DNA from: Solidesulfovibrio aerotolerans
Lineage (GTDB): Bacteria > Desulfobacterota > Desulfovibrionia > Desulfovibrionales > Desulfovibrionaceae
Direction of reading: 5' to 3'
DNA length: 64,000 nt
Assembly: GCF_009856865.1 (NCBI RefSeq)
Contig: NZ_WVUD01000001.1
Span: forward strand, 124,001-188,000
The translations under genes were made by a program, and so were the position numbers. Of this stretch, positions 18,299 to 26,999 are shown piece after piece. The first letter of the stretch is position 1; each line of letters opens with the position of its first letter. The notes beneath the pieces are model-generated. The model was not told the DNA's origin and searched no databases. It saw only the letters and a program-made list of their open reading frames with translations.

Positions 18299-19102
18299 AT
18301 GGAATCCACTACGAGCCTGGTTACGGACAACGAGTTCTTTACCGCCCAGCGCCGCGACAGCATGCTTATCGTTCGCGGCAAGCCGCATTTCACGCGCCAC
18401 GCCGGGGATCTGAAAAAGATCGACACCTTTTTCGATCATCTGGAGATCATCGCCCGCACCGACGAAGTCAATGTGGTGACGTTTATCGGATCGCCGGAAA
18501 AATCCGGCGGCGACGACACCATGGAATTTTTTGAGTCCCTGGTGTGTTCCCGCCGCGAGGACTATCTGCTCCAGCGGCTGCTCAATCTGGTCAACAGCTA
18601 TGCCATCACCATGGCGGGCCTGAACAAAGTGACCATCAACGCCGACACCGGGCGCATCTCGCTTTTTCACCTCAGCATGGCCCTGGCCTGCGACTACCGC
18701 ATCGTGTCCGAGAACACAGTCTTTGAAAACACCTTTGCCGAACTCGGCACCATCCCCAAGGGCGGCGGCGGCTATTTTCTGTCGCGTATGCTCGGATCAG
18801 GCAAGGCGGCCGAGGTGCTGCAATGGCCGCGCTTTTCCGCCGAAGAGGCGCTTACCCTGGGCATCGTGGACAAGATCGTGCCCCAGGCCAAACTCGAAGA
18901 AGCCGCGCTGACCATCGCCGATTATTACCAGGAACCGCAGGTGGCAACCATGCTGGCCCTGCGCAAACTGCTCAAAAGCGATCTCAACGAACTGCGCCGG
19001 TCCCTGGAAATCGAAGATATGTTGCTCCTTAACCGCGTCAATTCCCCGGCCTTTCGCACCGCCCTGGAAGCCCGCCGTGCCACCCACCCCAAGGGGGCAT
19101 AG
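18299..19102 (+). CDS. Enoyl-CoA hydratase/isomerase (crotonase) family protein
   Basis: 267 residues with the crotonase fold signature around MALACDYRIVSENTVF and AELGTIPKGGGGYFLSRMLG (about residues 122-165), where the glycine-rich turn follows the second active-site position. The first oxyanion-hole segment (VVTFIGSPEKSGGDD) is divergent from the usual AFCAGAD, so substrate and even activity are uncertain. Start at 18299 follows AGGAGGGG. The gene is divergent from the PatZ-like gene, sharing a 195-bp intergenic region, and both products act on acyl-CoA thioesters. Confidence 0.85.
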   Translation: MESTTSLVTDNEFFTAQRRDSMLIVRGKPHFTRHAGDLKKIDTFFDHLEIIARTDEVNVVTFIGSPEKSGGDDTMEFFESLVCSRREDYLLQRLLNLVNSYAITMAGLNKVTINADTGRISLFHLSMALACDYRIVSENTVFENTFAELGTIPKGGGGYFLSRMLGSGKAAEVLQWPRFSAEEALTLGIVDKIVPQAKLEEAALTIADYYQEPQVATMLALRKLLKSDLNELRRSLEIEDMLLLNRVNSPAFRTALEARRATHPKGA

Positions 19103-19107
19103 CGACG

Positions 19108-19204
19108 CGGCAGAAGGCAGAAGAGTGCCTCCGGCGGCCGGGGGCCTGAGGCCCCCGGACCCCCCACCGGGAAAAGTTGTTCAAGGGGTTTTGGCGCTGG
19201 CGGG
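19108..19204 (-). repeat. Dispersed GC-hairpin repeat, copy 4 (inverted arm)
   Basis: Minus-strand copy beginning six bases after the crotonase stop: GGCAGAAGAGTGCCTCCGGC then GGCCGGGGGCCTGAGGCCCCCGG hairpin, then GAAAAGTTGTTCAAGGGG. It mirrors the right arm at 19225-19341 so that both outer ends read GGCAGAAGA and TGCCTCCGGCGGCCGGGGG inward. Confidence 0.85.
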
Positions 19205-19224
19205 CAATCTGCGTCGCTGTTCGG

Positions 19225-19341
19225 GTCCCCAGCCAACCGCCTTGCGCCACCCCAATAACCCCGTAAAAAACTTCTCCTATCAAGGGGGTCCGGGGGGGAT
19301 TATCCCCCCCGGCCGCCGGAGGCATCTTTATCTTCTGCCTT
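19225..19341 (+). repeat. Dispersed GC-hairpin repeat, copy 5 (direct arm)
   Basis: Plus-strand copy: CCCCGTAAAAAACTTCTCC, AAGGGGGTCCGGGGGGGATT, ATCCCCCCCGGCCGCCGGAG, then TCTTCTGCC. The core forms a 10-bp stem with a 3-nt loop. It ends ten bases before the convergent 7TM-DISM kinase stop; with the inverted arm it forms a 234-bp composite with about 30-bp imperfect terminal inverted repeats. Confidence 0.85.
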
Positions 19342-19350
19342 TTGTCGTCG

Positions 19351-21648
19351 TCAGCCCGGGCGCAGGCCGGTGACGGTGACGGTGGTGTAGCCTGGGCGCG
19401 AGGCGTCGAGGGTTATGTCGCCGCCGAAGGTCCGGGCGATGAGTCGGGCGGAGTAGGTGCCAAGGCCGGTGCCGCCTGATTTGCCGGCGGTCACGTATTT
19501 CTCGAAGAAGCGGTCGCGGATGCCGGCCGGCACTTCGCCGGGATTGGTGATGGCCACGCGCGGGGCGTCGGGGGTGGAGACGGTCACGACGACCGGCCCC
19601 AGGCCTTTGGCCGCTTCCAGGGCGTTTCGCAGCAGATTGACCCACAGCGACACGAAGAGCACCCGTTCGCCCAGCACGGTAAAGGTCCCGGGCGGTACCT
19701 CGTAGACGATGTCGAGGCGGTTGCCGGCCGTCAGAAACAGGGCCAGTTCCAGCCGGGCTTCCTCCAGCAGTCGGGCCAGGAGCAGGGGTTGCGGCGTCAG
19801 GTGCAGGCTGCCGGCCTCGATTTTGTAGAGGTACAGGGACAGATTGAGGCGCGAGGTCATGGCGGCCACGGTGCGTTCCAGCATGCCGGTCAGGCTGCGT
19901 TGCCGCTCGGTCAGCGGTCCGGCCAGTTCCAGGGCTTCCTGGATGCCGGCGATGGTGGCCAGCGGGCTTTTGAGGTCGTGGCGCATGACCTGATCGATGT
20001 CGTTTTTGAGTTTTTCCAGCCGTCTCGCTTCGCTGACATCTTCCACAATGTAGACGGTCCCCTGGTCCGGGCGGGCCGGGTCGAGCAGTCGGCCCACGGC
20101 CCGCAGCGACCGGCCGCTGCCGTTGTCGCCGATCACCATTTCCCGTTCGCTGTCCCGGTCGAGGGGTGGCGTGGCCGCCGTGTTGCCCAAAAAGCGCAGG
20201 GCGTGGGGCACCTCAGCCAGGATTTGCCCGGCCAATGTCTCGCAGCCGAAGTGCCGGGCGAGTTGGCGGTTGGCGAACTGAAACCGGCCATCCCGCACCA
20301 CACCGATACCGAAGCGGTGGTCATCGAGGATCATGGCGAGCAGGGTGTTTTCCCGGGCCAGATCCTCCCGGGCTGCGTCGGAGCGGGCTTTTTCCAGGGA
20401 CAGGCGGCAGCGTTCGGTTTCGGCCAGTTGGGCGTGTTCGCGCAACAGCTTCACCCGGTAGACCAGGGCCAGGGACATGACAAAGATTTCCACGACAGTG
20501 CCCAGCATCGGGGCGTGGATGGTGATGGGCGTGGCCGGGAGAAGCCCGGCCCAGGTCATGGAATGCGTCGCCCCGCACAGGACGTAAAACCCCCAGCCGA
20601 CGGCAAAGATCGCGGCCGGTCGAAAGCCTTGCCGCCAGCGGACCACGGCGGCCAGGAGGATGACGGCGGCGGTCAGCATGCCGACGGGTGGGCCAAACAA
20701 AAGGCTGGCGTCGGAAGAGAAGAACAAGCCCATCGGCACGAGCAACGACGCCAGCAGAATTTGTCCGATGAGGATTCGGTCGATGCCAGGGCTGGCACTG
20801 CGGGTGAGGAGAAAGGAGCGGGTGAAAAGGCCCATATTGGCAAAGAGCAGGGCCGCTACACCATGAAAACCCTGGAGCAGCAGTCCGTGGGCGTCCCGGG
20901 AGTTTGCCGGGATGAGCCCATCGATGATTCCGGTGGAAAAGGCGTAATAGAGGATGAGCAGGGCGACGTTGGCCACGTAATAGCCGTAACTGGCGTCGCG
21001 CAGCGACAAAAAGAGAAACAGGTTGTAGGCCAGCATCGACCCCATGGTGCCGAAAAAAAAGCCGAGCACCCAGGGCCGCAGGGCTGTCTGGACCTGCGCA
21101 TCGAGGGCGGGGGTGATGACCGGATTGATATTGACGCTGCCGTAGCCGGCCAGGCGGACATAGACCGTCGCGTCTCCGGTGAGCCCTGGCGGCAGGGCCA
21201 GGGGGGCGGACAGGTAGAGATTATATTCGCCGTGGGTCCGGGCGATGAAGGCCGCGTAGCCGGGGATATGCCAGTCGCGGCAGCGCAGAAACGGCCAGTT
21301 GAGGTCAAGGGTCCAGTCGCTGGAATCGACGCCGGGGGGCACGGACACGACCAGGCGCAGCCAATGGACAGCGGCTCCCGGGGCTGTGAAGGCCTTGGCC
21401 GGCAACGTTGTAAACCGGCCGGCCTGCTCCTGGTCCATGGCCCAGGCTATTGTCCCGGTTCCCTGGGGATCGTCCAGGGCGGCCAGGGAAACGATGGTTG
21501 GTTGCAGGAGCGCAGGCGTCGTCCGGGCGACCTGGGTGGCCGCAAGCAACAGGCACAGCACAATGAGGCTGCCGCCGACAGCGCACACAAAGCGTCGTGT
21601 CGGGGCATGGGACGGGTCGGTGTTCAGGCGGTGGCGCTGCACCGGCAT
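19351..21648 (-). CDS. 7TM-DISM sensor histidine kinase with PAS domain
   Basis: 765 residues. After an N-terminal hydrophobic segment comes a periplasmic 7TMR-DISMED2-like beta domain (about 60-190), seven closely spaced membrane helices (about 195-410), a short coiled-coil linker, a PAS domain, the phosphoacceptor His557 in MRHDLKSPLATI, and a HATPase domain with N-box NLLRNALEAAKG and G2 GGTGLGTYSARL. DISM receptors are thought to sense small carbohydrates or related ligands. No response regulator is adjacent. The start is uncertain: I use ATG 21648, but the frame is open to a GTG at 21750 and no clear Shine-Dalgarno decides it. Confidence 0.88.
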   Translation of the reverse strand: MPVQRHRLNTDPSHAPTRRFVCAVGGSLIVLCLLLAATQVARTTPALLQPTIVSLAALDDPQGTGTIAWAMDQEQAGRFTTLPAKAFTAPGAAVHWLRLVVSVPPGVDSSDWTLDLNWPFLRCRDWHIPGYAAFIARTHGEYNLYLSAPLALPPGLTGDATVYVRLAGYGSVNINPVITPALDAQVQTALRPWVLGFFFGTMGSMLAYNLFLFLSLRDASYGYYVANVALLILYYAFSTGIIDGLIPANSRDAHGLLLQGFHGVAALLFANMGLFTRSFLLTRSASPGIDRILIGQILLASLLVPMGLFFSSDASLLFGPPVGMLTAAVILLAAVVRWRQGFRPAAIFAVGWGFYVLCGATHSMTWAGLLPATPITIHAPMLGTVVEIFVMSLALVYRVKLLREHAQLAETERCRLSLEKARSDAAREDLARENTLLAMILDDHRFGIGVVRDGRFQFANRQLARHFGCETLAGQILAEVPHALRFLGNTAATPPLDRDSEREMVIGDNGSGRSLRAVGRLLDPARPDQGTVYIVEDVSEARRLEKLKNDIDQVMRHDLKSPLATIAGIQEALELAGPLTERQRSLTGMLERTVAAMTSRLNLSLYLYKIEAGSLHLTPQPLLLARLLEEARLELALFLTAGNRLDIVYEVPPGTFTVLGERVLFVSLWVNLLRNALEAAKGLGPVVVTVSTPDAPRVAITNPGEVPAGIRDRFFEKYVTAGKSGGTGLGTYSARLIARTFGGDITLDASRPGYTTVTVTGLRPG

Positions 21649-21834
21649 GGCTGCGGCCAGGGAAAAAGGGCGGTGACGCAGGGGAGGCGTGTCGGCATGT
21701 CGCAGGGCTCCGTGGCAACAAGGGAAAAACCGTTGCAGCGACCATGGCACGCCGCAGCCCCTTGGGCAAGTCCGGGATCGGGCAATCCGGGAGCGCAGCC
21801 TCCGGGAGGGGCGGCCGGCCGCCGGAGTGCCGGG

Positions 21835-22323
21835 TTAAAAGTAGCGCATGCTGACTTTTTTAAGCTCTTTGAGGCTGAAAAGCATGGCATAATCATCCAG
21901 GCCGGTTTCCTTGGCGGCGGCGGCCACCACGGCCTGACAGTCCTCGGGGGAGCGGCCGTGGATCATGGTGTAGAGGTTGTACGGCCAGTCCATGCAGGTG
22001 ACGCGGTGGTAGCAGTGGCTGATTTCCGTCCGCTTGGACATGAGCGCCCCCACCCGGTCCACGTCCTCTTCCGGCACGAACCAGGCCACCATGACGTTGG
22101 CCCCGTAGCCGGCCTTTTGGTGTTTGAGCGTGGCCCCGAAACGGCGGATTTCGCCGCTGGCCGCCATACGGGTGAGCAGCGAAAGCACATGGGCCTCGTC
22201 GGTTCCAACCGCAGCGGCGATGTCGGCATAGGGCGTGGCCGAGTCGGGCAGCGTGCCCTGCACGCGCCTGAGTATTTCCCGGTCAAGGTCAGTCAGCGGG
22301 GTGATTCCCGATTCGTCGGCCAT
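21835..22323 (-). CDS. Siroheme decarboxylase subunit (AhbA/AhbB, Lrp/AsnC-like)
   Basis: 162 residues. An N-terminal Lrp/AsnC winged-helix (LDREILRRVQ, AHVLSLLTRM) is followed by an RAM-like domain with the Ahb signature ISHCYHRVTCMDWPYNLYTM and a C terminus ending KELKKVSMRYF. AhbA and AhbB form the enzyme that decarboxylates siroheme to didecarboxysiroheme in the alternative haem route of sulfate reducers and archaea; the partner subunit is not in this window. Which of the two this is cannot be settled by eye. Start at 22323 follows AGGAGGCGAC. Confidence 0.87.
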   Translation of the reverse strand: MADESGITPLTDLDREILRRVQGTLPDSATPYADIAAAVGTDEAHVLSLLTRMAASGEIRRFGATLKHQKAGYGANVMVAWFVPEEDVDRVGALMSKRTEISHCYHRVTCMDWPYNLYTMIHGRSPEDCQAVVAAAAKETGLDDYAMLFSLKELKKVSMRYF

Positions 22324-22463
22324 GTCGCCTCCTGGTTGGCACATCTGGAAAGCCTTTGTCCTTAGCGGCTTTGTGTGCTAGAGGCAACTGTCGCGGGTGA
22401 TCGCCAAACGGCCGCATCAGGCGGCATGGGCGCGGCGTTGGGGCAGCGCCCAAAGGGAGCATT

Positions 22464-23456
22464 ATGAAAATCGCGGTGATAGGCGGCGGCAGTTGGGGCA
22501 CCACATTGGCCGATCTGTTGGCAAAAAAGGGGCATGAGTCCCGGCTTTGGGTTCGTGAACAGACGGTGATGAACGAAATCCGTACCACCCGGGAAAATTC
22601 CTGGTATCTGCCCGGCCGCAAGCTTTCCGACAAGCTGGAAGTCAGCACCGACGCGGCCACCGTGGCCAACGGCGCACAGCATTACATTTTCGCCGTGCCC
22701 TGCCAGTTCATCCGAAACGCCTATCAGCGTTTCATCAAATATTTTCCGAAAAATCCGGTCATCATCTGCGCCAGCAAGGGCATCGAACTCGATACCCTCA
22801 TGACCATGTCCCAGGTGTGCGACGACGCGTTGGCCGCGGTCAAGCCGCGCTTCGCCATGCTGTCCGGGCCGTCGTTCGCCTACGAGGTCATCCGCGAGAT
22901 GCCCACAGCCGTGACGCTTGGCTGCAAGGACAAAAAGGTCGGCAAGGACGTGCAGGAAGCCCTGTCCACGCCGTATCTGCGGGTCTACACGACCACGGAT
23001 GTGCGCGGGGTGGAGCTTGGCGGGGCGATCAAAAATATTATCGCCATTGCGGCCGGCGTGGCCGACGGGCTGGGCTTTGGCGGCGATGCCCGGGCTGCAC
23101 TCATCACCCGGGGCCTGCATGAGATGAGCCGGCTGGGCAAGGCCATGGGCGCAGAGCGCCAGACCTTTATGGGCCTGTCGGGCATGGGCGATCTGGTGCT
23201 GACCTGCACCGGCGATCTGTCGCGCAACCGGCAGGTCGGGTTGCGTCTGGCCAAGGGGCAAAAGCTCCTCGACATACTGGCCGAGATGAAGATGGTGGCC
23301 GAGGGTGTCAAGACCACCGAGGCGGTCCATGCCCTGCGCCAGAAAGTGGGGGTCGAGATGCCGCTGACCGAGCAGGTCTACGCCATCCTTTACAAGGACA
23401 AGGAGCCGGCCCAGGCTGTTCTCGATCTCATGACCCGGGATCTCAAGGACGAATAG
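22464..23456 (+). CDS. gpsA: Glycerol-3-phosphate dehydrogenase [NAD(P)+]
   Basis: 330 residues, the family length. The N-terminal Rossmann motif IGGGSWGTTLADLLA, the NAD-binding VPCQFIR region, the catalytic-lysine segment ELGGAIKNIIAIAAG and the substrate site TFMGLSGMGDLVLTCTGDLS (about residues 235-254) are all present. It reduces dihydroxyacetone phosphate to sn-glycerol-3-phosphate for phospholipid synthesis. AAAGGGAG precedes the ATG. The last 14 bp overlap the convergent cbiD gene. Confidence 0.96.
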   Translation: MKIAVIGGGSWGTTLADLLAKKGHESRLWVREQTVMNEIRTTRENSWYLPGRKLSDKLEVSTDAATVANGAQHYIFAVPCQFIRNAYQRFIKYFPKNPVIICASKGIELDTLMTMSQVCDDALAAVKPRFAMLSGPSFAYEVIREMPTAVTLGCKDKKVGKDVQEALSTPYLRVYTTTDVRGVELGGAIKNIIAIAAGVADGLGFGGDARAALITRGLHEMSRLGKAMGAERQTFMGLSGMGDLVLTCTGDLSRNRQVGLRLAKGQKLLDILAEMKMVAEGVKTTEAVHALRQKVGVEMPLTEQVYAILYKDKEPAQAVLDLMTRDLKDE

Positions 23457-24552
23457 AATCGTTTGAACGGCTGGCGAGCAACGCGCCGTCGAAGTCGAAG
23501 ACCAGCAGGGTGAGGGCAGGGCCAGGCCCGGCGAAACGGCGCATGTGGGCCAGGGCCTCCCCGGCCAGGACGTCGACCAGGGCCGTTTTGGCTGCGGGCG
23601 ACGGGGCCATTTCCAGGGCGTGGCGGGCGGTGTTGGCACCTGCCGCCGCTTGGGCCAGTTCGGCCGGCCAGCCGGCCGCAGCGCACCAGCCGGCCAGGGC
23701 TGAAAAATCCGTGTCGCCCCGGTGGGCGTGGGTGTTTTCCAGGCCCTGGGCCATCTTGACCAGTTTGCCGCCAAAGGCCGCCCAGACGATGCGGCCAAAA
23801 TGCCGTTTTGCCGCTTCGGCCAGGGCAAAAGCAAAAAAATCCGCTGCCTGCATGAGCGCCGTTTCCGGCAAGCCGGGTTCGGCCATGCGTAACAGCGCCT
23901 CGCTGCGCCGGCCCGTGGAAAAGCCCACCGTGTCGTGGCAAAGCGCCCGGGCCACGTCCAGGGCCTCGGTAATGGAGGTCTGCCAGGCATCGTGGCTGAA
24001 AGGCCGCACGATGCCCGACGCGCCAAGGATCGAAAGACCGCCGATGATGCCCAGGCGCGGATTGAGCGTCTTTCGGGCCAGCTCCGCACCGCCGGCCACC
24101 GTCACCACCGCCGCTAATCCACCAGCATAGCCACACGCCGTTGCCGCCTCGGCCACGGCCGCCGCAATTTGCGCCTTCGGGGCGGGATTGATCGCCGCCA
24201 GACCCACCGCCACCGGCAGGCCCGGCAAGGTGACGCGCCCCACGCCTTCGCCGCCGTCCACCAACACCGTCCCGGCCGCAGCACCAGCCAGCCGCGTCAC
24301 CCGACAGCCGATGGCCGCGCCGTGGGTCACATCCGGGTCGTCGCCGGCATCCTTGATGATGCTCGCCGTCGCCCCGTCGCCGTCCAGGCGCGCGGCGGCC
24401 ACAGGCAGAATCATGCGCGCGCCGCCGGGCAGCGGTACGTCCACCGTGGCCGGGGCGAGGCCGGTTAAGAACAGCAGGGTTGCGGCCTTGGCCGCACCGG
24501 CCGCTGCCGTGCCGGTGGTAAAGCCTTCCCGCAAGGGGCCGTCGCGTTTCAT
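23443..24552 (-). CDS. cbiD: Cobalt-precorrin-5B C1-methyltransferase CbiD
   Basis: 369 residues with the CbiD opening REGFTTGTAAAGAAKAA (the family usually has Cys in TTGTCAAAA) and the internal GGLSILGASGIVRPFSHDAW segment. It transfers a SAM methyl to C1 of cobalt-precorrin-5B in the anaerobic corrin pathway. The start codon overlaps the cbiA stop (ATGA), so the pair is co-translated; the 3' end overlaps gpsA by 14 bp tail to tail. Confidence 0.93.
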   Translation of the reverse strand: MKRDGPLREGFTTGTAAAGAAKAATLLFLTGLAPATVDVPLPGGARMILPVAAARLDGDGATASIIKDAGDDPDVTHGAAIGCRVTRLAGAAAGTVLVDGGEGVGRVTLPGLPVAVGLAAINPAPKAQIAAAVAEAATACGYAGGLAAVVTVAGGAELARKTLNPRLGIIGGLSILGASGIVRPFSHDAWQTSITEALDVARALCHDTVGFSTGRRSEALLRMAEPGLPETALMQAADFFAFALAEAAKRHFGRIVWAAFGGKLVKMAQGLENTHAHRGDTDFSALAGWCAAAGWPAELAQAAAGANTARHALEMAPSPAAKTALVDVLAGEALAHMRRFAGPGPALTLLVFDFDGALLASRSNDSIRP

Positions 24553-26105
24553 GAGCGCCTCGCACAGGTAGCGGCAAAGTGGGCTGCCAGACCGGGATTG
24601 CTGCCGAAATGCAGATGCACGTAGCTGCCAAGGGTCGCCCCGGCCGTAAAGCCCTCGGGCGCATCAATTGCGCCCTTGCGCCCGGTCAGGCCGTATACGG
24701 CCGAAATGCCGGGCGGGATGCCGACCAGACGCGAATAATGGAATTCATGGCCGCGCGCCGTGGTTCCGGCCGGTCCCAGCAGGGTGTCGGCCCGGGTGAC
24801 CACCTCGCGGTAGCCCAGAGCGGCAAAGCGCTGCCCCATGGCGGCCCGCAGGGGAAAAAACCCGGCCATGGGCCACTGCCGGCCGTCCAGATCGGTCAGC
24901 GACTCCATAAGGTACATAAACCCGCCGCATTCGGCATAGACCGGCCGGCCGGAAGCGCAAAATGCCCGCACCGCCCGGCGCATGGCCGCATTGCCGGCCA
25001 ACTGCTTGGCGTACAATTCCGGGTAGCCGCCGCCCAGATACAGCCCGCCCAGCCCCGGCGGCAGCGCCGTGTCGGTCAGCGGCGAAAAGGCCACCAGCCG
25101 CACCCCGGCCGCCTCCAGCAACCGGCAGTTCTCGGCATAATAAAAACAAAACGCCCGATCCCGCGCGATTCCCAGGAGGGGTTCCCCCCCTCCGGGGGCC
25201 AAAAGGGGCGCTGCCCCTTCTGGACTTTCCCGGCAGGGGCGCTGCCCCTGCACCCCGCCGGGGGGGATCATCCCCCCCGGACCCCCTGGAAGGGTGGGCT
25301 GGGGTGGGGACGAGAGGGCGGGAGGCTGGAACGGCGCGGGAAAGGGGTCGGGAGAAAAGCCGGGAGAAGTGTCGGAAAGGGGCTTTGGGGGAGCCGGGAC
25401 GGCTGACCGGGGCAGGGCGGCCAGGCGGGCCGGCAGATCGACGGCCGCCTCGATCCAGTCGGCCAGGGCGTCCAGGCGCGGCCCGGCCTCAGGCATATCC
25501 TCAGCCGTGACCAGCCCCAGATGGCGCGAGGGCGTGGCGATCTCGGGCCGGCGCAGCAACACGCCCCACAACGGCACGTCGGGTACGGCTGCTGCCAGAG
25601 CCTCGGCCAGCAAGGCCGCGTGGGACGGGCTGCCGGCGTTGTTGAGGAGCACGCCGCAAAAACTAAGGTCGGGATCAAATTCCAGATAGCCCAGCGTCAT
25701 GGCCGCCACCGACCGGGCCATGGAGGACGCATCCACGACGAGCAGCACCGGCAGCCCGAGCAGCTTGGCCAGCCGGGCCGTGCTGCCGGTTTCCTCCGTG
25801 GCCGAGAGTCCGTCGTAAAGGCCCATGACACCTTCAATAACGGCCACATCGGCCCCGGCGGCAAAGCGGGCAAAGATGGCCCGCACGCCGTCCTCGCCGC
25901 ACATCCAGTCGTCGAGATTGTGGCTGGGCCGGCCGGTTGCCAGGGCGTGGTGGCCGGGATCGATGAAATCCGGCCCGGCCTTAAAGGCCGCAACCGTCAG
26001 GCCGCGCCGGGTCAGCGCCCGCATGAGGCCCAGAGCCACCGAGGTCTTGCCGCAGCCGCTTTTGGTCCCGGCCACCACCAGGGCCGGCGGGAAGGTGTGC
26101 GTCAT
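24549..26105 (-). CDS. cbiA: Cobyrinate a,c-diamide synthase with repeat-derived linker
   Basis: 518 residues against about 450-460 for typical CbiA. The N-terminal domain carries the ATP loop GTKSGCGKTSVALGLMRAL (residues 13-31) and the C-terminal class I glutamine amidotransferase has catalytic Cys393 in VYAECGGFMYL and GHEFHYS. It amidates the a and c side chains of cobyrinate using glutamine. The extra length is a Pro/Gly-rich linker (about residues 235-311: PGGPGGMIPPGG, APLLAPGGGE) encoded by GC-hairpin repeat DNA at 25166-25300. The frame is open throughout, so the gene is judged functional. Confidence 0.93.
   Translation of the reverse strand: MTHTFPPALVVAGTKSGCGKTSVALGLMRALTRRGLTVAAFKAGPDFIDPGHHALATGRPSHNLDDWMCGEDGVRAIFARFAAGADVAVIEGVMGLYDGLSATEETGSTARLAKLLGLPVLLVVDASSMARSVAAMTLGYLEFDPDLSFCGVLLNNAGSPSHAALLAEALAAAVPDVPLWGVLLRRPEIATPSRHLGLVTAEDMPEAGPRLDALADWIEAAVDLPARLAALPRSAVPAPPKPLSDTSPGFSPDPFPAPFQPPALSSPPQPTLPGGPGGMIPPGGVQGQRPCRESPEGAAPLLAPGGGEPLLGIARDRAFCFYYAENCRLLEAAGVRLVAFSPLTDTALPPGLGGLYLGGGYPELYAKQLAGNAAMRRAVRAFCASGRPVYAECGGFMYLMESLTDLDGRQWPMAGFFPLRAAMGQRFAALGYREVVTRADTLLGPAGTTARGHEFHYSRLVGIPPGISAVYGLTGRKGAIDAPEGFTAGATLGSYVHLHFGSNPGLAAHFAATCARRS
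25166..25305 (-). repeat. GC-hairpin repeat inside the cbiA reading frame
   Basis: Read on the minus strand: CCAGGGGGTCCGGGGGGGAT, GATCCCCCCCGGCGGGG, GGGGCAGCGCCCCTGCCGGG, GGGGCAGCGCCCCTTTTGG and a final GGAGGGGGGGAACCCCTCC. The first hairpin core is the one shared by the intergenic copies, and the GGGGC-N-GCCCC stems resemble the element at 29497-29650. It is translated in frame as the linker between the two CbiA domains. Confidence 0.85.
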
Positions 26106-26175
26106 GGCCCCATGGTAGCCGAGCCGGCCGCAGCAGGCCAGCGCCCGGACACCGGCCCGGGCGCTGGCCGGCCGT

Positions 26176-26898
26176 TCAAGCGGTGCCGGCGACCGGGAAA
26201 TCGTCCTCGACGGCTGCCGGGGCGGTATGTGTCAGGACCAGATTGCCCGCCCCCCAGGCAAACATCGACCGATACACCCAGGGTATTGGAATGATGCAGA
26301 CTGTGCCGAGAAGCCACACGAAACTGCGCCACAAAAGGCCCCAGCCCGTGCCAACGAAACTGACGCTATAGGCGTCGGATTCGATGTGGCGGCAAAACCA
26401 CCGCACCATGGCCACGGCGGCCCAGGCCCAGCCGATGATGGTCAGGAAAGAGAGTCCGAGCAGCACAATCCAGCCCAGGTAGCCGAGATAGGTGGCGGTA
26501 AAGTGCGGACTGCCGCCGGGCGTCAGCCGGACATTTCCAAAAAACCAGCGATACAGCGCCAGCTTGACGGCTGCATCCAGGGGGAAAAGGGCCACCGCGA
26601 GCACAAACTGCATCAGATTCGATTTGTCGCTTTTGCCCCCAACGACCGCAGCAATGCCCGGCAGCCAGGCCAGAAGCGCCAGCACGGCAAACAGCACCCA
26701 GACATCTGCGGCCCGGCCCGTAAACTCGGCCTGGGTTCCGTCGTCAAAGGCCAGATTGGCTGTCCACCAGACCGCAAACGGCACAGCCCCCCAGGCACCG
26801 GGCAGGATGAGCAGAAACAAAAACAGAAAAAGAAAGGAATAGCCAAACGAGGCCAGCGCCCCGCCCGTAAACGTCACACCTGTCTGTCGTGCTTCCAT
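26176..26898 (-). CDS. DUF898-like integral membrane protein
   Basis: 240 residues with about six hydrophobic segments (for example FLFLFLFLLILPGAWGAVPF near residue 25, VWVLFAVLALLAWLPGIAAVV near 66, GYLGWIVLLGLSFLTIIGWA near 150). The GWAWAAVAMVRWFCRHIE stretch resembles the DUF898/YjgN family. Function unknown. It lies between the oppositely oriented cbiA and cbiET blocks; being on the cbiA strand and 70 bp upstream of it, it could share its transcript, but a corrin or cobalt role is only positional inference. Confidence 0.75.
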   Translation of the reverse strand: MEARQTGVTFTGGALASFGYSFLFLFLFLLILPGAWGAVPFAVWWTANLAFDDGTQAEFTGRAADVWVLFAVLALLAWLPGIAAVVGGKSDKSNLMQFVLAVALFPLDAAVKLALYRWFFGNVRLTPGGSPHFTATYLGYLGWIVLLGLSFLTIIGWAWAAVAMVRWFCRHIESDAYSVSFVGTGWGLLWRSFVWLLGTVCIIPIPWVYRSMFAWGAGNLVLTHTAPAAVEDDFPVAGTA

Positions 26899-26999
26899 GC
26901 CGCCCCCCCTGTATTATCAAAGCTATTTCCTGACCCAGTCCGACCAAAAGGGCAAGCGCCCTTTTGACCGCCGGGCCGCCGCTGGGTACACATACAGCC

